A stretch of DNA of 52,634 nucleotides from Bacteroidales bacterium (GCA_017561025.1 JAFZDU010000043.1:1-52634); one strand, 5' to 3'. Counted from the stretch's first letter, positions 25,070-32,795 are shown. The notes: generated by a model from the sequence alone, not told the origin. Numbers and translations are program-made.

Positions 25070-26812
25070 ATGAAAAGATTTTTATTATCGGCAGCACTAT
25101 TCTTATGCTCCACAGGTTTATTTGCTCAATCCATTAACGAGTCACAAGTCAATGGAAGTTTCCAAATAGACGGTCAATATTACAAAGTTGACGAAGCTAT
25201 CGGAATCACAAAAGAATCTATCGACGGCAAACAATTCGGCACTAATGGTTTCGGTAAGATCAACTACTCATTGGGCAATTTCACAGCAGGTCTTCGTTAT
25301 GAAGCATACTTACCTCCAATGTCAGGTTTCGACACAAGATTGCAAGGCTGCGGCATCGCCAACTACTATGCATCATACGACAATGGAACTATAGCTGTCA
25401 CTTTAGGCGACATCTACGACCAATTCGGCAATGGCTTCATCTTCAGAACATACGAAGAATGGGCATTAGGTTTCGACAACTCACTCCGTGGTATGAGAGT
25501 CATCTATCGTCCAGCGGCAGGCGTAACTTTGAAAGCTGTCTACGGTAAACAAAGATTCTACTGGAGTTCATATGCTGCTACAGAAAAAAGAGGTATCGTT
25601 CGCGGTATCGACGGTGAATGGGACCTCAACCAAAGCTTCAGCGCATTGAACGACACAAAATTCAGAGCATCATTAGGCGGTAGCTTCGTAAGCAAATACC
25701 AAAAGAACACCAACACAACTTACAACATCCCTGAAAACGTTGGTGCCTTCGACGGTCGCCTCAACTTAGGCTACGGTCGTTTTGCATTCACAACAGAATA
25801 CGCTTATAAGATCAATGACCCTTCTGCATTCAACAACTACACTTATCATGAAGGTCAAGCTATCCTCTCATCATTGTCATATTCTCAAAAAGGATTCGGC
25901 GTTATCGTACAAGTTAAACGCGTTGACAACATGAGCTTCAAGTCAGACTATCAAGGTGTGAAAAACGATTTGGACATCAACTTCATCCCTCCAATCAACT
26001 ACACACACACTCATAGCCTCCCAGCAATTTATTCATATGCCACACAACCTCTCGGTGAAATGGCTATGCAGTTGCAAGTCAACTACACAATCCCTAAGAA
26101 CACCATCATCGGCGGTAAATACGGAACAAAAGTCACCCTCGACTTCAGCCAAGTAAACGACATCAAGAGAAATTATATCATAGGTGAAGGCCAAAGCCAA
26201 CCTACACACATCTCTGGCCATAACGGCACACTCGGTTACACATCGCCATTCTTCGCTGTTGGCGACCGTAAGTTCTACCACGACTTCAACATCGAACTCG
26301 AAAGACGTTTGAACAAGAAATGGAAACTTATCGCTCAATACATCAACTTGTATTACGATATGGAAACCATCGAAAACCACCCAGGTGCAGAAACCGTTAA
26401 AGCCAACATCGGCTTCGTCGACGTAACTTATAGAATCTCAAGCAAACAAAGCATCCGTTTCGAGTTACAACACTTATGGGATAATATCAACAAAAACAAT
26501 ACAGCAGAAGCTTCTATAGCAGAAGACCATAAAGATGTTTACAAGAAGAGAGGCAACTGGGCAGCAGCTTTAGTTGAATACTCTATCGCTCCTAAATGGT
26601 TCGTTTCTGTAGCCGACAAATACAACTACGGCAACCCTATCGCTGACAACCGCGACCATTACTACACAGCATCAGTTGGTTACATCAAGGAATCAACTAG
26701 AATAACTCTCACTGGCGGTCGTCAAAGTGAGGGTATGGTTTGTGTTGGTGGCGTTTGCCGCGTTGTTCCTGCTTCAAGCGGTGTTTCATTATCAATTACA
26801 ACATCATTCTAA
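25070..26812 (+). CDS. DUF6029-family outer-membrane beta-barrel protein
   Basis: 580 residues with a signal peptide (MKRFLLSAALFLCSTGLFAQ). The rest is a long series of amphipathic strands with glycine/tyrosine-rich turns (NGSFQIDGQYY, GLRYEAYLPP, LGDIYDQFGNGFIFRTYEEWALGFDNS, LNLGYGRFAFTTEYAYKIN) ending in SLSITTSF, a barrel terminus with a final Phe. From memory this matches DUF6029, a Bacteroidota barrel family usually encoded beside TlpA-like and Omp28 proteins, exactly as here. Expected in the outer membrane; biochemical role unknown. Confidence 0.88.
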   Translation: MKRFLLSAALFLCSTGLFAQSINESQVNGSFQIDGQYYKVDEAIGITKESIDGKQFGTNGFGKINYSLGNFTAGLRYEAYLPPMSGFDTRLQGCGIANYYASYDNGTIAVTLGDIYDQFGNGFIFRTYEEWALGFDNSLRGMRVIYRPAAGVTLKAVYGKQRFYWSSYAATEKRGIVRGIDGEWDLNQSFSALNDTKFRASLGGSFVSKYQKNTNTTYNIPENVGAFDGRLNLGYGRFAFTTEYAYKINDPSAFNNYTYHEGQAILSSLSYSQKGFGVIVQVKRVDNMSFKSDYQGVKNDLDINFIPPINYTHTHSLPAIYSYATQPLGEMAMQLQVNYTIPKNTIIGGKYGTKVTLDFSQVNDIKRNYIIGEGQSQPTHISGHNGTLGYTSPFFAVGDRKFYHDFNIELERRLNKKWKLIAQYINLYYDMETIENHPGAETVKANIGFVDVTYRISSKQSIRFELQHLWDNINKNNTAEASIAEDHKDVYKKRGNWAAALVEYSIAPKWFVSVADKYNYGNPIADNRDHYYTASVGYIKESTRITLTGGRQSEGMVCVGGVCRVVPASSGVSLSITTSF

Positions 26813-26825
26813 ATAAGTTAAAGAA

Positions 26826-27650
26826 ATGAAAAAATTAATGTTCATATTGGCAATGGCATTCTTCATGGTAGGAATGGTTGCATGTGATATAATAGAAGAA
26901 CCATATTTCAAAGAAAATAACGGTGGCGGCAATCAACCAGGAGAAGAACCAACAGTTAAAAAATACGTTCTTTTGGAAGACTATACAGGTGTTAAATGTG
27001 TTAACTGTCCTGCAGCTGGTGAATTAGCGCTCCAACTTCAAGAGCAATATCATCATCAAGTTGTCGTTCTTAGCGTCCACGCTGGTGATTTAGCTGAATT
27101 CCCACTTTTCGACCTTACAACAACAGAAGGTGATGAATGGTGGAAATTCCTCGCTTTCCAACAAAACCCAACTGGTGCTATCAACCGTAAGATGGTCAAT
27201 GGCGGCTATGCTTATGATACTCCTATGTGGGCTGATGCTGTAGCAGAAGTTCTTCAAGAAGAAGCAGCTCTTGAAATGACACCTTCTATCCAATATAACG
27301 AAACAACACGTGAATTGAAAGTTGATATCAAATCTAAGTTCATTGCTGAATTACCAGACACATACAGCCTTACAGTTTGTATCATGGAAGACAGCCTCGT
27401 AGGTATTCAACAAACTCCAGAAGGTATAGTTAAAGACTATGTACACCGTCACGTGTTCCGCGGAACTATGAACGGTACTTGGGGTGAAAATATCAACACT
27501 ACAGCTATAGCTCCAAATGATGAGATAGTCAAGTCTTACACTACAACATTGAATGAAGCTTACAACGCTGATCAATGCTATATCATCGCTTACGTAGCTA
27601 ACAGCGATACTAAAGAAGTTCTTCAAGTAACAGAGAAGAAAATAAAATAA
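26826..27650 (+). CDS. Omp28-related lipoprotein
   Basis: 274 residues, a lipoprotein with lipobox cysteine at residue 20 (GMVAC). After a Gly/Asn/Glu linker comes the Omp28 domain: YVLLEDYTGVKCVNCPAAGE with a CxxC pair (Cys58, Cys61) in a thioredoxin-like fold, then a beta-sandwich half with HRHVFRGTMNGTWGE. Known relatives (Porphyromonas Omp28) are surface lipoproteins. Downstream of the TlpA-like and DUF6029 genes at 13-base spacing and followed by a strong terminator, so the three very likely act together, perhaps in redox handling at the outer membrane. Confidence 0.9.
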   Translation: MKKLMFILAMAFFMVGMVACDIIEEPYFKENNGGGNQPGEEPTVKKYVLLEDYTGVKCVNCPAAGELALQLQEQYHHQVVVLSVHAGDLAEFPLFDLTTTEGDEWWKFLAFQQNPTGAINRKMVNGGYAYDTPMWADAVAEVLQEEAALEMTPSIQYNETTRELKVDIKSKFIAELPDTYSLTVCIMEDSLVGIQQTPEGIVKDYVHRHVFRGTMNGTWGENINTTAIAPNDEIVKSYTTTLNEAYNADQCYIIAYVANSDTKEVLQVTEKKIK

Positions 27651-27651
27651 G

Positions 27652-27690
27652 CTATTGGCTTTTGACCCAAGGCTATTGAACTAAAGTCGT
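27652..27690. repeat. Degenerate repeat (GCTATTG ... TTGAACTAAAG)
   Basis: GCTATTGG, TTTTGACCC and GCTATTGAACTAAAG follow the omp28 stop and merge into the terminator. Close relatives lie at 42033-42058 and 51652-51680. Confidence 0.55.
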
Positions 27691-27717
27691 GGAGATTTTT
27701 CTTCACGACTTTTTTAA
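27684..27717 (+). terminator. Strong terminator after omp28
   Basis: AAGTCGTG / CACGACTT with inner AGA/TCT pairing and a T4 loop, followed by TTTTT. Near-identical copy at 41998-42031 on the other strand. Confidence 0.9.
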
Positions 27718-27762
27718 TTGAGATGGTTCAACAACCTTAGTAAAAAAACTTTAGACTTTAAC

Positions 27763-27780
27763 ATTTAGCCATTAGCCATT
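27763..27780. repeat. Short heptamer repeat TTAGCCA
   Basis: ATTTAGCCATTAGCCATT: two TTAGCCA units directly upstream of the purE promoter. Confidence 0.4.
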
Positions 27781-27785
27781 TTTCT

Positions 27786-27793
27786 TATCTTTG
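27786..27793 (+). promoter_or_regulatory. Promoter -7 box for purE
   Basis: TATCTTTG, 18 bases before the ATG at 27812. Confidence 0.72.
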
Positions 27794-27811
27794 CAAAAAA
27801 CGAATAACAAT

Positions 27812-28315
27812 ATGAATCCAATAGTAAGTATCATCATGGGAAGCACTTCAGATCTTCCTGTATTAGAAGCTGGCATCAAGTTCTTAGACGAGATGGGCAT
27901 TCCTTTTGAAATGAACGCTTTGAGCGCACACCGCACTCCTGAGTTGGTTGAAGAATTCGCTCGCGGCGCACAAGCACGCGGCATCAAAGTCATCATCGCT
28001 GCTGCTGGCATGGCAGCTCACCTTCCAGGCGTCATCGCTGCTATGACTCCAATACCAGTCATCGGCATCCCTGTCAAGACCAATATGGAAATGGACGCTC
28101 TCTTCTCAATAGTACAAATGCCTCCAGGAATCCCTGTAGCAACAGTTGGTATCAACGCTTCTCTCAACGCAGCAATTCTCGCAGCACAAATCTTAGCAAC
28201 AGCCGACACTGAGATAGCTCAAAAAGTAGTTGATTACAAAGAAGGTCTCAAGAAAAAAATCGCTAAGGCAAACGAAGACCTTAAAGAGATAAAATATAAG
28301 TTCAAGACAAACTAA
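27812..28315 (+). CDS. purE: N5-carboxyaminoimidazole ribonucleotide mutase PurE
   Basis: 167 residues from the ATG at 27812; the upstream TTG frame overlaps the promoter. Family marks: MGSTSDLP near the start, LSAHRTPE with the catalytic His, and AAAGMAAHLPGV. PurE moves the carboxyl group of N5-CAIR to C4 in purine synthesis. The Ser/His pattern and SAHRTP fit class I PurE, which implies a separate purK elsewhere. A rhomboid gene follows after 21 bases and may be cotranscribed. Confidence 0.96.
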   Translation: MNPIVSIIMGSTSDLPVLEAGIKFLDEMGIPFEMNALSAHRTPELVEEFARGAQARGIKVIIAAAGMAAHLPGVIAAMTPIPVIGIPVKTNMEMDALFSIVQMPPGIPVATVGINASLNAAILAAQILATADTEIAQKVVDYKEGLKKKIAKANEDLKEIKYKFKTN

Positions 28316-28336
28316 ACATTTGTCTGTTGACCAGAT

Positions 28337-29041
28337 ATGGAAAATCAAGATGATAAAAAGCTTCTGCTTGTAAGCACCGTCGTCCCGACTATATTAGTCG
28401 TGATGATGTGGCTCGTAAAGATGATAGAAGTGTTTTTTCATCTTGATTTTTCTTTTCTAGGAATAAAGCCATTATCCATAGAAGGACTGCCGGGAATATT
28501 TTTATTTCACTTCATACATGGCGACTGGCAGCATCTCATCGCCAACACATTGCCGATACTTGTCCTAGGTTCGGCATTATATTATTTCTATCGTCCGATA
28601 GCGAATAAGATTTTACTCATACTCATTTTTACCACAGGACTGCTGACCTGGTGCGGAGCGCGCAGCGGCACTCATATCGGAGCCAGCGGCTTGGTATATG
28701 GACTTACCTTCTTCCTTATGCTCAGCGGCTTCATACGACGCGACAGAAAACTCATCATTATATCATTGATTGTTATATTTCTCTACGGCAGTCTCGTCTG
28801 GGGATTATATCCTAAATACGCCATAAAAAACAACATCTCCTGGGAAGGACATCTCAGCGGTTTTGTCATGGGAATTGTACTTGCTATATTTTACAAAAAC
28901 GAAGGGCCACAACGCGAAGAACACGTATGGGAAGATGATGAAGACGATGACGATGAAAACAATGATGGTGAAAATCCATATTGGGACGTGCCTGAACCTG
29001 ACAAGGATGAGCTTACTGTGAAATATCATTTTAAAAGATGA
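28337..29041 (+). CDS. Rhomboid-family intramembrane serine protease
   Basis: 234 residues with six predicted membrane helices. The serine-histidine dyad is present: Ser117 in GASG (HIGASGLVYG) and His172 in WEGHLSG; His66 and Asn70 (HLIAN) supply the oxyanion/structural pair of the second helix. It should cut transmembrane substrates in the inner membrane. After the last helix comes an unusual acidic tail (WEDDEDDDDENNDGEN, about residues 202-217) ending in a short basic segment; the tail is probably cytoplasmic or periplasmic and disordered. The N-terminus has one extra helix before the catalytic core. Confidence 0.92.
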   Translation: MENQDDKKLLLVSTVVPTILVVMMWLVKMIEVFFHLDFSFLGIKPLSIEGLPGIFLFHFIHGDWQHLIANTLPILVLGSALYYFYRPIANKILLILIFTTGLLTWCGARSGTHIGASGLVYGLTFFLMLSGFIRRDRKLIIISLIVIFLYGSLVWGLYPKYAIKNNISWEGHLSGFVMGIVLAIFYKNEGPQREEHVWEDDEDDDDENNDGENPYWDVPEPDKDELTVKYHFKR

Positions 29042-29093
29042 AATTATTCCATATTTTTTTTCTTGCAACTAAAAAAAACATCTAATAAAATCG

Positions 29094-29101
29094 TATCTTT
29101 G
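29094..29101 (+). promoter_or_regulatory. Promoter -7 box for the 6S-like RNA
   Basis: TATCTTTG directly upstream of a structured region without an open reading frame. Confidence 0.7.
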
Positions 29102-29105
29102 CAAT

Positions 29106-29258
29106 GGAAATTAAGTCGATGTTTTGTGCTATTTCCGCGGTGCGAAGTCCTCGCCGGAGTAGCCTACAATGGAAACACAAACATCGCATTCTGAGGCAAA
29201 ATAATCCTATTGGAAAGAAAAGATTTATTCGATTCTAATATCCAATAGGATTTTATGT
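29106..29258 (+). ncRNA. ssrS: Probable 6S RNA
   Basis: A roughly 150-base transcript unit with its own promoter box (29094-29101) and terminator. CGATGTTT-GTG pairs with CAC-AAACATCG (an ~11-bp stem), enclosing TTTCC/GGAAA and a bulged centre that reads CCGCGGTG ... GGAGTAGCCTACAATGG. That centre resembles the E. coli 6S bubble (CCGCGGTT ... GAGAAGCCTTAAAACTG) in order and spacing. 6S RNA mimics an open promoter and sequesters RNA polymerase holoenzyme. A short pairing of CAATGG with CC-ATTG could close the molecule. Other structured Bacteroidales RNAs remain possible. Confidence 0.6.
29203..29258 (+). terminator. Terminator of the 6S-like RNA (may act both ways)
   Basis: AATCCTATTGG / CCAATAGGATT, an 11-bp perfect stem with a 28-base loop, followed by TTATGTTTT. 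The stop codon of the convergent gene begins right at its right edge. Confidence 0.75.
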
Positions 29259-29681
29259 TTTAATTACAGTTATGCAATATTGAACCTTTTCCTTATTGGT
29301 CCTTTTAATTCCTACAACTAAAGACACTTTGCCGATACCAACAAGTTCATATTCCATCTTTATCATTTTTTCAAATTGATTTTGATTTTTATCACCTTGC
29401 TTAGTACCAACAACACGAACTTTTTTTGCTAATTTCAAAATACAATCAAGCTGTAACACTGCTAATGTTGAGAGATAATTTTTGGAACTATGCTCAACAG
29501 TTTCTACAATAGAGATATAACGTATATTAATATAATCATCTAAATCAAAATTATACAATCTTTGTGACGGATTGTTTCTTTTCCATTCTTGATAAAAATT
29601 CATTATTATTTTCTCTCTTACCTTAATATCTTCTTTGCTGTTACCTGTTGGTATTCCTTTTATGTTCATATTTTCCCTCAT
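29253..29681 (-). CDS. Small conserved Bacteroidota protein, unknown function
   Basis: 142 residues without signal peptide or membrane segment; lysine-rich and probably cytoplasmic. The order of motifs - REKIIMNFYQEWKRNNPSQ, DYINIRYISIVET, STLAVLQLD, TKQGDKNQNQFEKM and VGIKRTNKEKVQYCIT - recalls from memory a widespread small Bacteroidetes protein family without known role. It follows the HhH protein by 11 bases on the same strand and ends against the 6S terminator. I cannot assign a function. Confidence 0.8.
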   Translation of the reverse strand: MRENMNIKGIPTGNSKEDIKVREKIIMNFYQEWKRNNPSQRLYNFDLDDYINIRYISIVETVEHSSKNYLSTLAVLQLDCILKLAKKVRVVGTKQGDKNQNQFEKMIKMEYELVGIGKVSLVVGIKRTNKEKVQYCITVIKT

Positions 29682-29692
29682 TAATTAAAATA

Positions 29693-30418
29693 TCAAAACT
29701 CCAAATACAGCATTAATCTCTCGTCAATATCATCTCGTTTTACAATCTTTTTATATTGCTCCCAGTTTGTTATCATGCCTTTGCTTTCTCTGTGGTTGAC
29801 AATCTTCTTAACATCTTCATATTTTATATATGGATGCCGCAGCAATGTCTTGAAACTGTCATGGTTTACTTTCACTTTCCTTACTGCTACGCTGTCTAAT
29901 ATTATATAATGTGAAATGATTTCATATCTTACGGAGTCGAATCCATATATTTCGAGCAGCTGCTCTTCCTTAATGAAACCTCCCAGTTTTTCTCTATATT
30001 CTATAATTTTTCTTGCAAAATAAGGTCCTATTTCAGGAAGATTCATAAGGCCTAAAGTATCGGCAGTATTGATATCAAGCATTATTATCTCTTTCTTCTG
30101 AGCTATATTTTCAGCGATATTCTGTTCTTTCTTAAATTCAGGTCTTCTTGCCTCATGAGTTTTTCTCCTTTCTTTTTCCTCTTTAGCCTTTTGGGCAAGC
30201 AGCTCTTTTTCAAGCAGCTCAGCGGACTTTCTTGCCAGCATCTCTTCTACGGCAGTTTCATGCAATGCCATTATAGAGTCTATATCAAGTAAATTTTCAT
30301 TAACATTTGGCTTATGTTTTATGACAAAAAAATTAGCAGCGATGAGGAGAAAAATCACCGCTGCTAAAACTATTATCGCTATTCGTTCACCCTTAGTGAA
30401 CGTCAACAAATCACTCAT
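29693..30418 (-). CDS. Membrane-anchored helix-hairpin-helix protein (ComEA-like)
   Basis: 241 residues. One N-terminal membrane helix (about 12-32: IAIIVLAAVIFLLIAANFFVI) is followed by a Lys/Glu-rich helical linker (about 60-105) and then two to three helix-hairpin-helix units (INTADTLGLMNLPEIGPYFARKIIEYREKLGGF; HPYIKYEDVKKIVNHRESKG). This is the layout of ComEA-type DNA-binding proteins facing the periplasm, which could bind incoming DNA during uptake, but many Bacteroidota have it without proven competence. A degenerate repeat array lies between it and the upstream transporter gene. Confidence 0.88.
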   Translation of the reverse strand: MSDLLTFTKGERIAIIVLAAVIFLLIAANFFVIKHKPNVNENLLDIDSIMALHETAVEEMLARKSAELLEKELLAQKAKEEKERRKTHEARRPEFKKEQNIAENIAQKKEIIMLDINTADTLGLMNLPEIGPYFARKIIEYREKLGGFIKEEQLLEIYGFDSVRYEIISHYIILDSVAVRKVKVNHDSFKTLLRHPYIKYEDVKKIVNHRESKGMITNWEQYKKIVKRDDIDERLMLYLEF

Positions 30419-30420
30419 AT

Positions 30421-30505
30421 TTTGAATCTCAAAAAATCAGAACCTCAAAACCTCAGAACTTAATTTTTTTTTTGAGTTTCTGAGATTCTGAGATTCTGAA
30501 TTTCT
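30421..30505. repeat. Two facing octamer arrays forming an inverted repeat
   Basis: Left half: TCAAAAAA, TCAGAACC, TCAAAACC, TCAGAACT. Right half: TTTGAG, TTTCTGAG, ATTCTGAG, ATTCTGAA. The halves are approximate reverse complements around a T10 run, so the 85-base gap can fold into one long imperfect hairpin between the SNF transporter and the HhH gene. Confidence 0.75.
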
Positions 30506-30508
30506 ATA

Positions 30509-31849
30509 TTAAATCAATTGATTAATAAATATCGCCAATATAACTATTGGAGCGACGAATTTTATAATGAAATATATAAATTTCTTAACACTGACTTTCA
30601 ATGTATTCTGGTTTGTAATTTCATCGTAGAAGCTTTCTTTTCCCATCTTCCATGCCACGAAGATAACGATGAACAAGGCACCTATTGGAAGAAGGAAGTT
30701 AGCTGAGAACTTATCCATGAAGTCGAAGAATGTCATATCTCCGAATGTGAACACAGAACCGTTTCTGAGACTTAATGTACAGAAAACTCCGAAGAATAAA
30801 GATACCAATGTTCCTATCCATGTTGCGGTGTTACGGTTGATTCCATGTTCTTCTGACAAGAATGCTACGATGACTTCGAGCAATGAGATTGTTGATGTCA
30901 ATGCTGCGATGGCGAGCAACACGAAGAAGATGATGCAGAAGAAATAACCGCCTGCCATCTTATCGAAAATCATTGGCAAGGTGTTGAATGCCAATCCTGC
31001 GCCTGCTTCTGGTTGAATGCCGAAAGTGAATGCTGCTGGGAAAATGATGACGCCGGCCAATATAGCTACCAATGTATCGGCAGCGACGACTGACAATGAT
31101 GTTGTTGAGAGATTATCTTTTTTGCTGATGTAAGAACCATAGGTGATAAGAGCGCCCATGCCCACGCTGAGGGAGAAGAATGCTTGACCTAAAGCGGCGA
31201 GTAATACCGATCCGTCAACTTTAGAGAAATCAGGTTTGAACAAGAATCTCAATCCTTCTCCTGCCCCGCTCATCGTCAATGACTTGACGCATAAGATGAT
31301 AAGTATCACGAACAATGCTGGCATCAATATCTTTGTATATTTTTCAACGCCGTCTTTAATGCCTTTAAAGATGATGAACGCTGTCAATCCCATAAACAAA
31401 AACTGCCATAAGAATGGACGGAAAGGATTGTTATGGAAATCTGAGAATGCTTGTTCTATTGTCGCTATGTCTTTGTTTGCGAAGAAGTTGGTGGATGCTT
31501 TGTAGATGTATTCCAATGTCCAACCCGACACTGTGCTATAGAAAGCGAGCACTACGAAAGCTGCCAGAATGCCAATGTAACCAATAAGATTCCAATGCGT
31601 TTTTGGAGATAATGTTTTTATTGAACCTACTGGGTTTTTACCTCCGCGGCGTCCGATGTAAAACTCCGCCATCATGATAGGGATGCCGAGACATAATACT
31701 ATTGCCACATAAATAAGCAAGAATGCGCCTCCACCGTTTTCACCTGCTAGACAAGGGAAACGATAGATGTTACCTAAACCAATTGCCGAACCGGCTGCTG
31801 CTGCAATGGCACCTAACTTAGAGCCAAAGCCATCTCTGTTTTCACTCAT
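30509..31849 (-). CDS. Sodium-dependent transporter, SNF (NSS) family
   Basis: 446 residues, about 11-12 membrane helices. The first, partly unwound helix carries the family sequence AAAAGSAIGLGNIYRFPCLAGENGGGAF that binds sodium and substrate in LeuT-type transporters. Likely imports an amino acid or similar solute across the inner membrane with Na+. LeuT has 12 helices; the bacterial 11-helix subgroup (such as Tyt1) is close in length. Starts 18 bases after the GNAT-like gene and is followed by an inverted octamer array. Confidence 0.92.
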   Translation of the reverse strand: MSENRDGFGSKLGAIAAAAGSAIGLGNIYRFPCLAGENGGGAFLLIYVAIVLCLGIPIMMAEFYIGRRGGKNPVGSIKTLSPKTHWNLIGYIGILAAFVVLAFYSTVSGWTLEYIYKASTNFFANKDIATIEQAFSDFHNNPFRPFLWQFLFMGLTAFIIFKGIKDGVEKYTKILMPALFVILIILCVKSLTMSGAGEGLRFLFKPDFSKVDGSVLLAALGQAFFSLSVGMGALITYGSYISKKDNLSTTSLSVVAADTLVAILAGVIIFPAAFTFGIQPEAGAGLAFNTLPMIFDKMAGGYFFCIIFFVLLAIAALTSTISLLEVIVAFLSEEHGINRNTATWIGTLVSLFFGVFCTLSLRNGSVFTFGDMTFFDFMDKFSANFLLPIGALFIVIFVAWKMGKESFYDEITNQNTLKVSVKKFIYFIIKFVAPIVILAIFINQLI

Positions 31850-31867
31850 AATATTTTATTACTTTAA

Positions 31868-32794
31868 TTATTTCCCCATTATTTTTGATGCAATCTTAAA
31901 TATTCCATTCATGTTGTTGTATCTTACTTCTGGATAGAACACCTCAGCACCTCCGAAACCTTTATAGAAACGAGCGAGTCCTTCGTTGTCGGAGCCTTCA
32001 AAGTCGAAGACATAACTCGATTCGCTGAATTCCTTTATGACGTAATCCAAAAGGAAGGTGAGAGCATGCTTGTTCTTATGGGTCTCATCGACACCGGAAA
32101 AAAGAAATATTATCCTGTCGTGGCTGCACATGAACACACCACCGCCTATGGTCGTGCCATCGACATCATTAACGCCACAAACGAAACAGCACTCATGATA
32201 TATGGCAGTGTCAATCAGATCGAGGAGGCGCTTATATTCTTTCTCTTTCCAGTGTCTCACATTCTTGCCCCTGTTTTCCGCAAAGAGACTTATTACTGTC
32301 TCTGGCTTTATGTCTCGGTCTATTTCCAGACGTGCCGCCGATGCTTTTGCAAGATTACGTTTGGTGTTACTGTTATAATTATTATATAAAGATTGATAGT
32401 TATATATCAAATCAAGTTTCACATTACGATGCGGCACATATTTTCCATACTCATAATCCACCTTGTTGAATTCGTTGAGTCTGTATCTCACCACATGGTA
32501 TTTCTTAGGGATAGACAACACGAATCTCTGAACATCATCTTCCGTCAATACCGATTGTGAATACACTCCGAGCTGCTGCACGAAAAAAGGCTGAAACATA
32601 TATGACAGTCCGAGTTTGCAACTTTGCGTCAGCGGCATCACTCTCTCGTAATCGTTTTCCACCAGAGCTTCCCAGCGAGGATGCACTATATCGAGATACC
32701 ACGACCAGGCATAGACGCTGCCATTGAACGACTTGGCAATGCAGTCGTCCCAGCGTCTTTTGTCTATCATATCATGAGTCAGATGTTTTATCAT
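31868..32794 (-). CDS. GNAT-fold acyltransferase (FemAB/BioF2-like)
   Basis: 308 residues, cytoplasmic. The N-terminal part has the FNGSVYAWSWYLDIV pattern and the C-terminal half a GNAT-like core (CCFVCGVNDVDGTTIGGGVF, HKNKHALTFLLDYVIKEF, YVFDFEGSDNEGLARFYKGFGG) in which the last stretch fits an acyl-CoA or aminoacyl-binding helix. Such proteins occur beside polysaccharide deacetylase-like genes in Bacteroidota, as here with 1-base spacing, which suggests a shared role in modifying a cell-surface glycan or peptide. Exact donor and acceptor unknown. Confidence 0.78.
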   Translation of the reverse strand: MIKHLTHDMIDKRRWDDCIAKSFNGSVYAWSWYLDIVHPRWEALVENDYERVMPLTQSCKLGLSYMFQPFFVQQLGVYSQSVLTEDDVQRFVLSIPKKYHVVRYRLNEFNKVDYEYGKYVPHRNVKLDLIYNYQSLYNNYNSNTKRNLAKASAARLEIDRDIKPETVISLFAENRGKNVRHWKEKEYKRLLDLIDTAIYHECCFVCGVNDVDGTTIGGGVFMCSHDRIIFLFSGVDETHKNKHALTFLLDYVIKEFSESSYVFDFEGSDNEGLARFYKGFGGAEVFYPEVRYNNMNGIFKIASKIMGK

Positions 32795-32795
32795 A

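Noticed and set aside
29106-29258. SRP RNA, tmRNA or a riboswitch at the 6S-like locus
   Set aside because: The SRP GGAAG-type loop and the tmRNA alanine-tRNA ends are absent, and the unit has its own terminator and no gene directly downstream on the strand.
22199-30505. CRISPR arrays
   Set aside because: The tandem short repeats have units of 7-8 bases with no spacers of uniform length and no cas genes, so they are not CRISPR.
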